In this document: piece after piece, positions 1 through 5,860 of the stretch | Position numbering within the stretch: position 1 is the first letter of the stretch | Layout: every line of letters begins with the position of its first letter | Assembly: GCA_003525045.1 (NCBI GenBank) | Contig: DQGF01000151.1 | Location: 1 to 5,872 of the forward strand | Reading direction: 5' to 3' | Length of the DNA stretch: 5,872 bases | From: Pseudomonas sp. | GTDB lineage: Bacteria; Pseudomonadota; Gammaproteobacteria; Pseudomonadales; Pseudomonadaceae | Made by a program: the position numbers and the translations under genes | The notes under the pieces: model-generated | What the model was told of the DNA's origin: nothing | The model's database searches: none | What the model saw: the letters and a program-made list of their open reading frames with translations, nothing else

Positions 1-22
1 CGAGCAAGCTCGCTCCTACAGG
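1..22. repeat. Partial REP element at the window edge
   Basis: The first 12 bases form a perfect 5-bp hairpin (CGAGC-AA-GCTCG) followed by CTCCTACAGG, the typical tail of Pseudomonas REP repeats. The same tail, with one or no changes, occurs in both REP arms at 5770-5860. The element is cut by the window start, so its length and any inverted partner cannot be seen. It lies 5 bases past the stop codon of the receptor gene, a usual extragenic position. No U-rich intrinsic terminator for the receptor is visible in the window. Confidence 0.75.
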
Positions 23-27
23 TTCTA

Positions 28-2343
28 TCAGAAGTGGAAGTTGGTGCTCAGCAAAGCTGTACGGCCCGCCGCCTGGTTGGCGAAGTGAGTCGAGAACGCC
101 TTGTCGTAATAGGTTTCGTCGGTCAGGTTCTGCACGTTCAGCTGCAGGTCGACGTTTTTGGTCAGCTTGTAGGCCACCATGGCGTCGTAGCGTACATAGT
201 CATCAACCATGGTGGTGTTGGCCACGCTGCCGAATACGTCGTCGACGTAGAACGCACCGCCACCGATGGTCAGCTTCGGCGTGACCTGGTAGGTCGTCCA
301 GAGGCTGGCGCTGTTTTTCGGCGTGTTAGGCAGCTCGTTGCCATCGTTGGCCGCGCCCAGCGGGCCGCCGTCGACTTGCTCGCTGTCCATGTAGGCATAA
401 CCGGCGAAGACTTGCCATTTTTCGGTGATCTTGCCGGAGGCCGACAGTTCGACACCTTGAACGCGGGTTTTACCGGCGTTTTCATAGGACGTGGTGTCGA
501 CTTGTACCCGGGCGTTGTCCTTCTCGGTGCGGAAGATATCGGCGGTCAGGGACAGACGATCGTTCAGCAGATCCCACTTGGTCCCGATCTCGTAGTTCTT
601 GGTGGTTTCCGGCTCCATGTCGCTGCTCAGCAAGTTGCCGGCGCGATCCGGGGTGCCGCTCAGCGGGTTGCCTTCCTGGCCTTCACCCAGGGTGTTGCCC
701 GGTGGCGTGGCGGAAGTGGCATACGACGCATAGATGCTGCCGTTTTCAGTCGGCTTGTAGACCACGCCGAACTGCCCGGTCACGAATTCGCTGGTGTCGT
801 CGCCCTTGGACGTGGTGTTGCCAGCTGCCGTGTAGGTTTTGTACTTGGTGTCGAAATGGTCGTAACGCAGCCCCATGTTCACCAGCCACTGCTCGGACAA
901 CTCCAGGGTGTCGAACACGTACAGCGCGCGGGTGGTGCTGGAGGTGTCGGTGCCGGCGTAGTTACGCGAGATCGCACCGTTCCATGGATCGTTCGGGTTC
1001 GGACTGGACAGCGAGGTGCAGTTGTAGCCGCTTGGTGCGCCGATCAGTGCCGGGGAGCAATTGGTGGTCGCTGTGGCAGTCCCCGGCGTGGTGTCGGTGT
1101 TGACGTTGTACGAGGATTTTTCACTGTCCTCGTGGCTCAACTCGATACCGGTGGAGAAGCTGTTCTTGAAGCCGGCGATGTAGAAATCACCAAACAGATC
1201 GGTCTGGTTGGTGGTGGTGTCGGTGTTGCTGACACGGGTATTGGCGCGACGCCAGACGCTGCCGTTGTTGACGTTGCCTTTGCTGTCATCCGGCTGGGTC
1301 AGGATGTAATCCTGCATGCTGCTGCCGTGGCGCAGGGTGTTCTTGACGGTCAACGCATCGGTCAGGTCGTGTTCGATGGCGAAGGTCGCGGTGTCGGTGC
1401 GGCCCTTGCGGAAATCGCGATCCAGACCGTAGAAGTTGCTGTCATCGCCACCGGCGTAAGGCTTGTCCGGATTGGACTTGGTGCGGGCGGCAGCAAGGCC
1501 AACAGGAATGGTGTACGGAATGCCAGAATCCGGCGTGTCGTTACTTTCCAGGTGGTAGTAATCGAGGTTCACGCGAGTGTCGGTACCCAGGCCGAACGCC
1601 AGCGATGGCGCAATGCCCCAACGGTCGTAATCGACCTTGTCCCGGCCGGCGACGTTGCTTTCGTGGCTCATCAGGTTCAGACGGCCGGCGGCGGTGTCGG
1701 TGAACTGGTAGTTGCCGTCGAATGTGTAGCGCTGGGTCTGGTCCGAGCCCCAGGTGAAACCACCGTCGAGCGAGTCGCCCAGGTGTGCTTTCTTGCTGAC
1801 CAGGTTGATGCTGCCACCGGCAGCGCCACGGCCGCCCATGGCCGAGTTCGGGCCCTTGCTGACTTCGATTGACTCGACGGCGAAGATCTCGCGGCTCTGC
1901 GAACCGGTATCGCGCACGCCATCCAGGTACGTATCGCCCTGGGCATCAAAACCACGAATGAATGGACGGTCGCCCTGTGGGTTGCCGCCTTCACCGGCAC
2001 CGAAGGTGATGCCCGGAACGGTCCGCAGCGCGTCCTGCATGTTGAGGGCACCGGTGTCCTTGAGGACCTGTTGCGGGATCACGGTCACCGAACGCGGGGT
2101 GTCCACCAGCGGCGCGGTGTACTTGGGCGAGGAAGCTTTCTCGACGTTGTAGGCGGTCTGGTCCTGGGCCTCGCCGGTGATGGCGGTGGCGTCCAGGGAG
2201 ATCGCATTGTTCGGTGCTTTCTCGTCGGTCTTCTCAGCAGCGAAAACCATATGGCCAGCGGAGCCGGCAGTGATCGCCACGCCAATTGCAGACGCGAGCA
2301 AACGCGGTGAACTGACCGGTAATTGTGATTGTTGGCGTGACAT
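28..2343 (-). CDS. piuA: TonB-dependent catecholate siderophore receptor (PiuA/Fiu type)
   Basis: This encodes a 771-residue outer-membrane receptor that imports ferric siderophores into the periplasm using TonB-ExbB-ExbD energy. The family is known for catecholate siderophores. Residues 1-36 look like a signal peptide, with a basic start, a hydrophobic stretch near 15-34 and likely cleavage near VFA-AEK. The plug domain is about 75-185, with DTPRSVTVIP, FIRGFD, YLDGVRD, VEVSKGP-like VESIEVSKGP and GGRGAAGGSINLVSK. The 22-strand barrel follows, with the late signature NVQNLTDETYYD (736-747) and a terminal phenylalanine. There is no extra N-terminal signalling domain, so FecIR-type surface signalling is not expected. 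C429 and C442 could form a disulfide in an extracellular loop. The ATG at 2343 was chosen because it has a strong ribosome site and signal peptide. A TTG start at 2406 would place the promoter inside the gene. The piuA name rests on its position next to piuC. Receptor class is sure; the exact siderophore is not. Confidence 0.95.
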   Translation of the reverse strand: MSRQQSQLPVSSPRLLASAIGVAITAGSAGHMVFAAEKTDEKAPNNAISLDATAITGEAQDQTAYNVEKASSPKYTAPLVDTPRSVTVIPQQVLKDTGALNMQDALRTVPGITFGAGEGGNPQGDRPFIRGFDAQGDTYLDGVRDTGSQSREIFAVESIEVSKGPNSAMGGRGAAGGSINLVSKKAHLGDSLDGGFTWGSDQTQRYTFDGNYQFTDTAAGRLNLMSHESNVAGRDKVDYDRWGIAPSLAFGLGTDTRVNLDYYHLESNDTPDSGIPYTIPVGLAAARTKSNPDKPYAGGDDSNFYGLDRDFRKGRTDTATFAIEHDLTDALTVKNTLRHGSSMQDYILTQPDDSKGNVNNGSVWRRANTRVSNTDTTTNQTDLFGDFYIAGFKNSFSTGIELSHEDSEKSSYNVNTDTTPGTATATTNCSPALIGAPSGYNCTSLSSPNPNDPWNGAISRNYAGTDTSSTTRALYVFDTLELSEQWLVNMGLRYDHFDTKYKTYTAAGNTTSKGDDTSEFVTGQFGVVYKPTENGSIYASYATSATPPGNTLGEGQEGNPLSGTPDRAGNLLSSDMEPETTKNYEIGTKWDLLNDRLSLTADIFRTEKDNARVQVDTTSYENAGKTRVQGVELSASGKITEKWQVFAGYAYMDSEQVDGGPLGAANDGNELPNTPKNSASLWTTYQVTPKLTIGGGAFYVDDVFGSVANTTMVDDYVRYDAMVAYKLTKNVDLQLNVQNLTDETYYDKAFSTHFANQAAGRTALLSTNFHF

Positions 2344-2350
2344 GAGAATT

Positions 2351-2359
2351 CCCCTCCCC
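2351..2359 (-). promoter_or_regulatory. Ribosome binding site of the receptor gene
   Basis: On the minus strand GGGGAGGGG lies 7 bases before the ATG at 2343. It is a strong Shine-Dalgarno match and decides the start in favour of the 771-residue form over the longer reading from TTG at 2406. Confidence 0.8.
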
Positions 2360-2377
2360 AAGGATTTGAGGCCGCGG

Positions 2378-2406
2378 AATATAGGGTAAACAGGTATTTG
2401 TATCAA
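2378..2406 (-). promoter_or_regulatory. Sigma70-like promoter of the receptor gene
   Basis: On the minus strand TTGATA (2401-2406) and TATATT (2378-2383) are spaced by exactly 17 bases, each one mismatch from the sigma70 consensus. Transcription would begin near 2371, giving a leader of about 28 nt that includes the ribosome site. A Fur-like dyad lies 3 bases upstream of the -35 hexamer. Prediction only; no transcript data. Confidence 0.6.
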
Positions 2407-2408
2407 TT

Positions 2409-2427
2409 GCGAAAAATTACTATTCGC
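2409..2427. promoter_or_regulatory. Candidate Fur box for the receptor promoter
   Basis: This 19-base site is an inverted repeat with GCGAA and TTCGC ends. Read on the minus strand it matches 11 of 19 positions of the classical Fur consensus GATAATGATAATCATTATC. It abuts the -35 of the receptor promoter, where bound Fe-Fur could block RNA polymerase. The match is modest, so support comes mainly from symmetry, position and the known iron control of this receptor family. Confidence 0.45.
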
Positions 2428-2490
2428 ACTGAATTTACATTCTTTACAATTTAACCTTACGCTTTTTGATGTTTCATTCGTCGCGAGGGT

Positions 2491-2519
2491 TTTACACAGG
2501 CAATAAGAATCAATACCAT
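2491..2519 (+). promoter_or_regulatory. Possible sigma70-like promoter of piuC-sel1
   Basis: TTTACA (2491-2496, five of six bases of the -35 consensus) is separated by 17 bases from TACCAT (2514-2519, four of six bases of the -10 consensus). The start point would be near 2526, about 25 nt before the piuC ATG. The pair overlaps the second Fur-like site, the expected layout for an iron-repressed promoter. The weak -10 makes this tentative. Confidence 0.4.
2499..2517. promoter_or_regulatory. Candidate Fur box for piuC
   Basis: The site matches 13 of 19 positions of GATAATGATAATCATTATC. Aligned instead to the common core AATGAGAATCATTATCATT, positions 2502-2520 match 16 of 19, with AGAATCA and CATT intact. 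It covers the spacer and -10 of the proposed piuC promoter, so iron-loaded Fur would repress piuC and the coupled Sel1 gene. It is a better match than the receptor-side site. Confidence 0.55.
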
Positions 2520-2550
2520 TGGCATCCCTTTGCCTTCAGGTGTTTGCCCC

Positions 2551-3231
2551 ATGCTGCTGCACATTCCCGGCTTGTTCGCGAAAGAAGAAGTGCAGCGCAT
2601 CCGCGAGGCTCTGGAACAGGCCGATTGGGCGGATGGCAAGATCACCGCCGGCTACCAGTCGGCGAAGGCCAAGCACAATCTGCAACTGCCTGAAGGTCAT
2701 CCGTTGGCCAAGGAAGTCGGCGCGGCGATGCTTGAACGGTTGTGGAAAAATCCGCTGTTCATGTCAGCCGCGTTGCCGCACAAGGTCTTTCCTCCGTTAC
2801 TGAATTGTTACACGGCCGGTAGCAGTTTCGATTTCCACATCGACAATGCCGTGCGCCAGCCCAAAGGCAGCATCGAGCGGGTGCGCACCGATCTGTCGGC
2901 GACACTGTTTTTCAGCGAGCCGGACGACTATGACGGCGGCGAACTTGAAATCCAGGACACTTTCGGCACCCAGCGCGTGAAGTTGCCCGCGGGCGACATG
3001 GTCCTGTACCCCGGCACCAGCCTGCACAAGGTCAACGCCGTCACCCGCGGTACGCGTTTTGCCTCGTTCTTCTGGACCCAAAGCCTGGTCCGCGAAGACA
3101 GCCAGCGCGCCTTGCTGTTCGAGATGGACGGAGCGATCCAGCAGCTGACGCAGGACATGCCCGACCATCCTTCGCTGATCCGCCTGACCGGCACTTACCA
3201 CAACCTGTTGCGCCGCTGGGTCGAGGTATGA
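2551..3231 (+). CDS. piuC: PKHD-type Fe(II)/2-oxoglutarate hydroxylase PiuC
   Basis: This encodes a 226-residue cytoplasmic dioxygenase of the prolyl-4-hydroxylase-like 2OG-Fe(II) superfamily. These enzymes couple oxidative decarboxylation of 2-oxoglutarate to hydroxylation of a substrate, which is unknown for PiuC. The iron ligands are visible as H96 and D98 (FHIDN) and H159 (SLHKV), and R169 (RGTRF) is placed to bind 2-oxoglutarate. The opening MLLHIPGLF and the length match the PiuC/YbiX family. The ATG at 2551 fits the family start; a TTG at 2530 would add seven residues. The ribosome site is weak (AGG at 2538-2540). It is divergent from the receptor, as in other pseudomonads, and sits behind a Fur-like site, so iron-starvation expression is likely. 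Its stop overlaps the next start as ATGA. Confidence 0.97.
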   Translation: MLLHIPGLFAKEEVQRIREALEQADWADGKITAGYQSAKAKHNLQLPEGHPLAKEVGAAMLERLWKNPLFMSAALPHKVFPPLLNCYTAGSSFDFHIDNAVRQPKGSIERVRTDLSATLFFSEPDDYDGGELEIQDTFGTQRVKLPAGDMVLYPGTSLHKVNAVTRGTRFASFFWTQSLVREDSQRALLFEMDGAIQQLTQDMPDHPSLIRLTGTYHNLLRRWVEV

Positions 3232-4013
3232 GTTTTCAATTACGCCGCGAAGAAGTGCTCGACGGCGATCACCTCAAAGCCATGCTCAATGAAAGTCCCG
3301 CTCGCGCGGCTCAGGCGATTCTGATCGCTGCCCGTGAAGGCGTGCTCGACGCCCAGGCCTTGCTCGGGCAGATCCTGCTGGACGGGCAGGGCATTGAGCG
3401 GGATCAACCACTGGCGGTGCGCTGGTTTGAGATCGCCGCCAACGGCGGGCACCTGATGGCGCGCAACATGCTCGGCCGTTGCCATGAGCATGGCTGGGGG
3501 TGTGCCGCGGATGCTTCGGTTGCCGCACGGCATTATCGAATCGCGGCAGACGCCGGACTGGATTGGGCGTTGTACAACTACGCCAACCTGCTGGCGACCG
3601 GGCGTGGTGTGATTGAGGATCAGCAGCAAGCGCTGGGTCTCTATCACCGCGCCGCAGAACTCGGCCACGCGAAGTCGATGAACCTGCTGGGGCGATACCT
3701 CGAGGAAGGGCAGGTTTGCCCGGCGGATCCGCAGGCTGCACGCGACTGGTATCGACGCTCGGCGGTTGGCGGGGATTTTCGCGGGCAGTTCAGTTTTGCC
3801 GCTGTGCTGACCGATGAAGGGAATATCGAGGAGGCGCTGGTCTGGTTGCGCAAGGCACTGGCAGGCGGCAATCTGAATTTTTTGCGGGTGGCGAGCAAGG
3901 CCCTGTTGAGCGCGCCGAATCTACACGTTCGCGAGTTCGCAACCCTCTATCATCAACGCATGGTTCAGATGAGCGATGAGCGGGGCGCTTCTGGGGTTGT
4001 TGAATTGGTTTAA
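3228..4013 (+). CDS. Sel1-repeat (TPR-like) protein, function unknown
   Basis: This 261-residue protein consists mainly of Sel1-like alpha-helical repeats, a fold used for protein-protein contacts. About four clear repeats run from residue 40 to 184, with cores such as [13 protein letters not shown]...[20 protein letters not shown]...[12 protein letters not shown] and [14 protein letters not shown] degenerate fifth covers about 185-215, and a short helical tail follows. I see no signal peptide or membrane segment, so it is probably cytoplasmic. Its ATG overlaps the piuC stop by 4 bases (ATGA), with GAGG almost touching the start, indicating translational coupling and a shared iron-controlled mRNA. 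A Sel1 gene follows piuC in other pseudomonads too, suggesting a linked role, perhaps as partner of PiuC; this is inference. The last residues (about 247-261) may be altered, because remnant-like DNA begins there. Confidence 0.92.
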   Translation: MSFQLRREEVLDGDHLKAMLNESPARAAQAILIAAREGVLDAQALLGQILLDGQGIERDQPLAVRWFEIAANGGHLMARNMLGRCHEHGWGCAADASVAARHYRIAADAGLDWALYNYANLLATGRGVIEDQQQALGLYHRAAELGHAKSMNLLGRYLEEGQVCPADPQAARDWYRRSAVGGDFRGQFSFAAVLTDEGNIEEALVWLRKALAGGNLNFLRVASKALLSAPNLHVREFATLYHQRMVQMSDERGASGVVELV

Positions 4014-4158
4014 ATCAGAAGAGGAACGAAGCCGGCTTACCCGCGAGGCAATGGCTGACGTTGACGCCGGGAGGGTAATTGATCATCAGTCTGTCCAGGC
4101 TTGGGCAGGCCCCACACTCTACATACTTCGTTTGTGGCATGTGCGGGGAGACCGGTAA
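3976..4158 (+). pseudogene. Possible toxin-antitoxin remnant (60-codon reading frame)
   Basis: The open frame starts inside the end of the Sel1 gene in another frame and runs 60 codons. Residues about 15-48 (SEEERSRLTREAMADVDAG and VIDHQSVQAWA) resemble, from memory, the C-terminal half of small RHH/CopG-type antitoxins of type II systems. The last residues (LYILRLWHVRGDR) recall the end of RelE/ParE toxins, where a strand is followed by a conserved H-x-R region. A short frame joining both ends would result from an internal deletion of an antitoxin-toxin pair. There is no clear ribosome site, the antitoxin DNA-binding half is absent, and a stop lies two codons before the ATG. It could instead be a short host-specific gene or chance. 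Not recognised with certainty. Confidence 0.35.
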
Positions 4159-4192
4159 CGACTGCTTTTTGCGGCATAGAGTTTCAGACACA

Positions 4193-4222
4193 AAAAAGCC
4201 CATGACACGTCATGGGCTTTTT
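4193..4222. terminator. Bidirectional intrinsic terminator between sel1 and speC
   Basis: GCCCATGAC (4198-4206) and GTCATGGGC (4209-4217) form a perfect 9-bp stem, probably with a CACG tetraloop in RNA. It is flanked by A5 on the left and T5 on the right, so the hairpin is followed by a U-tract on both strands. It can end speC transcripts on the minus strand, 18 bases past the speC stop, and piuC-sel1 transcripts on the plus strand. This prevents the convergent units from running into each other. Confidence 0.88.
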
Positions 4223-4240
4223 GATTACAGCGTGCAGCGC

Positions 4241-5404
4241 TTACACGTAGAACGATTTCAGCGGCGGGAAGCCATTGAATTCAACGGCGCTGTAGCTGGT
4301 GGTGTAGGCACCGGTCGACAACCAGTACAAACGATCACCGATCGCCAGGTTCAGCGGCAAACCGTATTTGTAGTTTTCGTACATGATGTCGGCGCTGTCG
4401 CAGGTTGGGCCGGCAATGACCACTTCTTCCATTTCACCTTTCTTCTCAGTCCAGATCGGGAACTTGATGGCTTCGTCCATGGTTTCGATCAGGCCGGAGA
4501 ATTTGCCCACGTCCGTGTACACCCAGCGCTCGACGGCGGTACGGGATTTACGCGCAACCAGCACCACTTCACTGACCAGGATACCGGCGTTGGCGATCAA
4601 CGAGCGGCCTGGTTCCAGGATGATTTCCGGCAGGTCGTCACCGAAGTCTTCCTTGAGGAAACGGATGATTTCTTCGGCGTAGGTTTCCAGGCTGTTGGTG
4701 CGGGTGATGTAGTTGGCTGGAAAGCCGCCGCCCATGTTGATCAGCTTGAGTACGATGCCGTCTTCTTCCTTCAAGCGCTCGAAGATCACTTTGACCTTGG
4801 CGATCGCCGCGTCCCAGACGCTGATGTCGCGCTGTTGCGAGCCGACGTGGAACGAGATGCCGTAAGGCACCAGGCCCAGGTCGCGGGCGAGGATCAGCAG
4901 GTCCATGGCCATGTCGGTCTGGCAGCCGAATTTGCGCGACAGGGGCCAGTCGGCGGTGGTCGAGCCTTCGGTGAGGATGCGCACGTAGACTTTCGAACCC
5001 GGTGCAGCCTTGGCGATGTTGCGCAGGTCGGCTTCGGAGTCGGTGGCATACAGACGCACGCCCTTCTCGTAGAAGTAGCGAATGTCTTTGGATTTCTTGA
5101 TGGTGTTGCCGTAGCTGATGCGATCCGGGCCAACGCCCTGGTTCATCACTTTGTCGAGCTCGTAGATCGAGGCGATGTCGAAGTTCGAGCCTTTTTCTTT
5201 GAGCAGGTCGATGATCTCGACAGCCGGGTTGGCCTTGACCGCGTAGTAGACCTTGGCGAAGTCGAAACCGGCGCGCAGGTCATCGTAGGCCTGGCTGATC
5301 ATCGCGGTGTCGATCACCACGAACGGGGTTTCTTGTTTGTCGGCGAAGGCCTTCATTTTGTTGAAGGTATCGCGCGCGAAATAGTCTTCGACGTTGATCG
5401 ACAT
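4241..5404 (-). CDS. speC: Ornithine decarboxylase SpeC (fold III, PLP-dependent)
   Basis: This 387-residue cytoplasmic enzyme decarboxylates L-ornithine to putrescine, the first step of the direct polyamine route. It belongs to the alanine-racemase-fold group that includes eukaryotic ODC, not the large fold-I E. coli SpeC. K57 in YYAVKANP is the PLP Schiff-base lysine. HVGSQ (186-190), GGGFP (225-229) and EPGR (264-267) contact PLP. GPTCDSAD (332-339) carries the catalytic cysteine C335 and substrate-binding D336, donated across the dimer. GAYT (365-368) supplies Y367 for the phosphate. All key residues are present and the length is normal. The ATG at 5404 has AGGAG 8 bases upstream; an in-frame upstream extension of 31 codons shows no family similarity. 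Some relatives also accept lysine, so substrate range is inferred from family and gene order. It is convergent with sel1 and has its own terminator. Confidence 0.95.
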   Translation of the reverse strand: MSINVEDYFARDTFNKMKAFADKQETPFVVIDTAMISQAYDDLRAGFDFAKVYYAVKANPAVEIIDLLKEKGSNFDIASIYELDKVMNQGVGPDRISYGNTIKKSKDIRYFYEKGVRLYATDSEADLRNIAKAAPGSKVYVRILTEGSTTADWPLSRKFGCQTDMAMDLLILARDLGLVPYGISFHVGSQQRDISVWDAAIAKVKVIFERLKEEDGIVLKLINMGGGFPANYITRTNSLETYAEEIIRFLKEDFGDDLPEIILEPGRSLIANAGILVSEVVLVARKSRTAVERWVYTDVGKFSGLIETMDEAIKFPIWTEKKGEMEEVVIAGPTCDSADIMYENYKYGLPLNLAIGDRLYWLSTGAYTTSYSAVEFNGFPPLKSFYV

Positions 5405-5412
5405 GCTGGGAA

Positions 5413-5417
5413 CTCCT
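5413..5417 (-). promoter_or_regulatory. Ribosome binding site of speC
   Basis: On the minus strand AGGAG lies 8 bases before the ATG at 5404. It decides the start in favour of the 387-residue protein rather than the 418-residue reading from 5497. Confidence 0.75.
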
Positions 5418-5509
5418 ACTGGCAAACTGAAATTAACAATGGGTGCAAATGAACGTCCTCCGTATCCCCACTTTGGTTCGCCTACTTCCCAAGGCATGTC
5501 GCCGAAAGC

Positions 5510-5543
5510 AAAAAGGCCACGGGAGGCGGTGCTGCCCTTGGCC
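5510..5543 (-). terminator. Intrinsic terminator upstream of speC
   Basis: Read on the minus strand, GGCCA pairs with TGGCC, then after one A-G mismatch GGG pairs with CCC, closing an 11-base loop. TTTTT (5510-5514) follows the stem at once. The plus-strand flank is not T-rich, so termination is directed towards speC. It lies between speC and any transcript arriving from upstream, and would insulate or attenuate speC. Confidence 0.65.
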
Positions 5544-5599
5544 TTGCTGTCTCGTCGTCAGTACTTGAGCCGGATGGATCGTTTCCAGCATGGACGTTC
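5510..5599 (-). ncRNA. Candidate small RNA or premature-termination leader upstream of speC
   Basis: Transcription from the proposed promoter at 5607-5635 would start near 5599 and stop at the U-tract near 5510, giving an RNA of about 90 nt. Its 5' part can pair as UGGA-AACGA-UCCA, or alternatively UCCA-UGC-UGGA, so two mutually exclusive small hairpins are possible. Its 3' part is the terminator hairpin. It ends about 105 bases before the speC ATG on the same strand. It may be a free-standing sRNA, or the leader of speC with regulated read-through. I do not recognise it as a named RNA, and conservation cannot be tested here. Confidence 0.35.
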
Positions 5600-5606
5600 G
5601 GCGCGA

Positions 5607-5635
5607 ACTTTAGGGCGTGAGGGGCTTGAGATCAA
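5607..5635 (-). promoter_or_regulatory. Possible sigma70-like promoter before the candidate RNA
   Basis: On the minus strand TTGATC (5630-5635) and TAAAGT (5607-5612) are spaced by 17 bases, each matching four of six consensus bases. A T-rich run lies just upstream of the -35 (5636-5645). The spacing is ideal but the hexamers are average, so this stands mainly because a good terminator follows about 65 bases downstream of the predicted start. Confidence 0.35.
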
Positions 5636-5751
5636 CAAAAAATGTCGCGTTTTTGCATGCTTCCGTCGTGCGGTGCGCGTCAGTCACCTGTGTAACCGAC
5701 CTGCATGACAGTGTGATGTTCCCGTAGAAGGGATATTTGAGGTGTTTCAGG

Positions 5752-5860
5752 AGGATTTGTGGTGCCCCATTCGCGGGCAAGCCTCGCTCCTTCAGGTTCG
5801 GCGTCGTGGAAAAAATCGACGTACGCCACAAATCCTGTAGGAGCGAGGCTTTCCCGCGAA
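5752..5860. repeat. REPIN: two inverted Pseudomonas REP elements
   Basis: REP arm one (5770-5796) and the reverse complement of arm two (5834-5860) agree at 25 of 27 positions. Both have the TTCGCGGG start and CTCGCTCC core typical of Pseudomonas REPs. An 11-base inverted pair (AGGATTTGTGG at 5752-5762 and its complement at 5826-5836) adds symmetry, but sits outside arm one and at the inner edge of arm two. The spacer is 37 bases. Such doublets are non-autonomous elements spread by RAYT (REP-associated tyrosine) transposases; no RAYT gene is in this window. In RNA the arms would fold into a long hairpin. Confidence 0.85.

Larger units (their letters stand above)
5405..5751. other. Gene-free upstream region of speC
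   Basis: No convincing protein gene is present on either strand. A 104-codon plus-strand frame (5394-5708) has no ribosome site, family-like motif or normal composition, and runs into speC antisense. The segment holds the speC ribosome site, a minus-strand terminator and promoter-like pair (listed separately), and an imperfect dyad at 5679-5700. I found no good sigma70 promoter between the terminator and the speC start, which leaves open how speC is transcribed. Confidence 0.7.

Noticed and set aside
34..1872. Long plus-strand open frame (612 codons) opposite the receptor gene
   Set aside because: It is an antisense shadow of a GC-rich gene. The translation is rich in V, G and A without domain motifs, and the minus strand encodes an unmistakable receptor.
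2344..2406. Upstream TTG start for the receptor
   Set aside because: It would put the -35 and -10 inside the gene and precede the signal peptide by 21 residues. The ATG at 2343 has a strong ribosome site.
2530..2550. TTG start that would lengthen PiuC by seven residues
   Set aside because: The ATG at 2551 gives the usual family N-terminus and length. The TTG also lies almost at the predicted transcription start, leaving no room for a ribosome site.
4079..5452. Long plus-strand open frame (457 codons) opposite speC
   Set aside because: It mirrors the codons of speC, crosses the hairpin terminator, and has no recognisable domain or ribosome site.
5405..5497. Longer SpeC reading with 31 extra N-terminal residues
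   Set aside because: The internal ATG has AGGAG at good spacing and yields the standard 387-residue length; the extra residues resemble translated leader DNA.
5394..5708. Plus-strand 104-codon frame upstream of speC
   Set aside because: It begins inside the antisense of speC, lacks a ribosome site and any family-like feature, and overlaps the terminator and promoter-like elements of the other strand.
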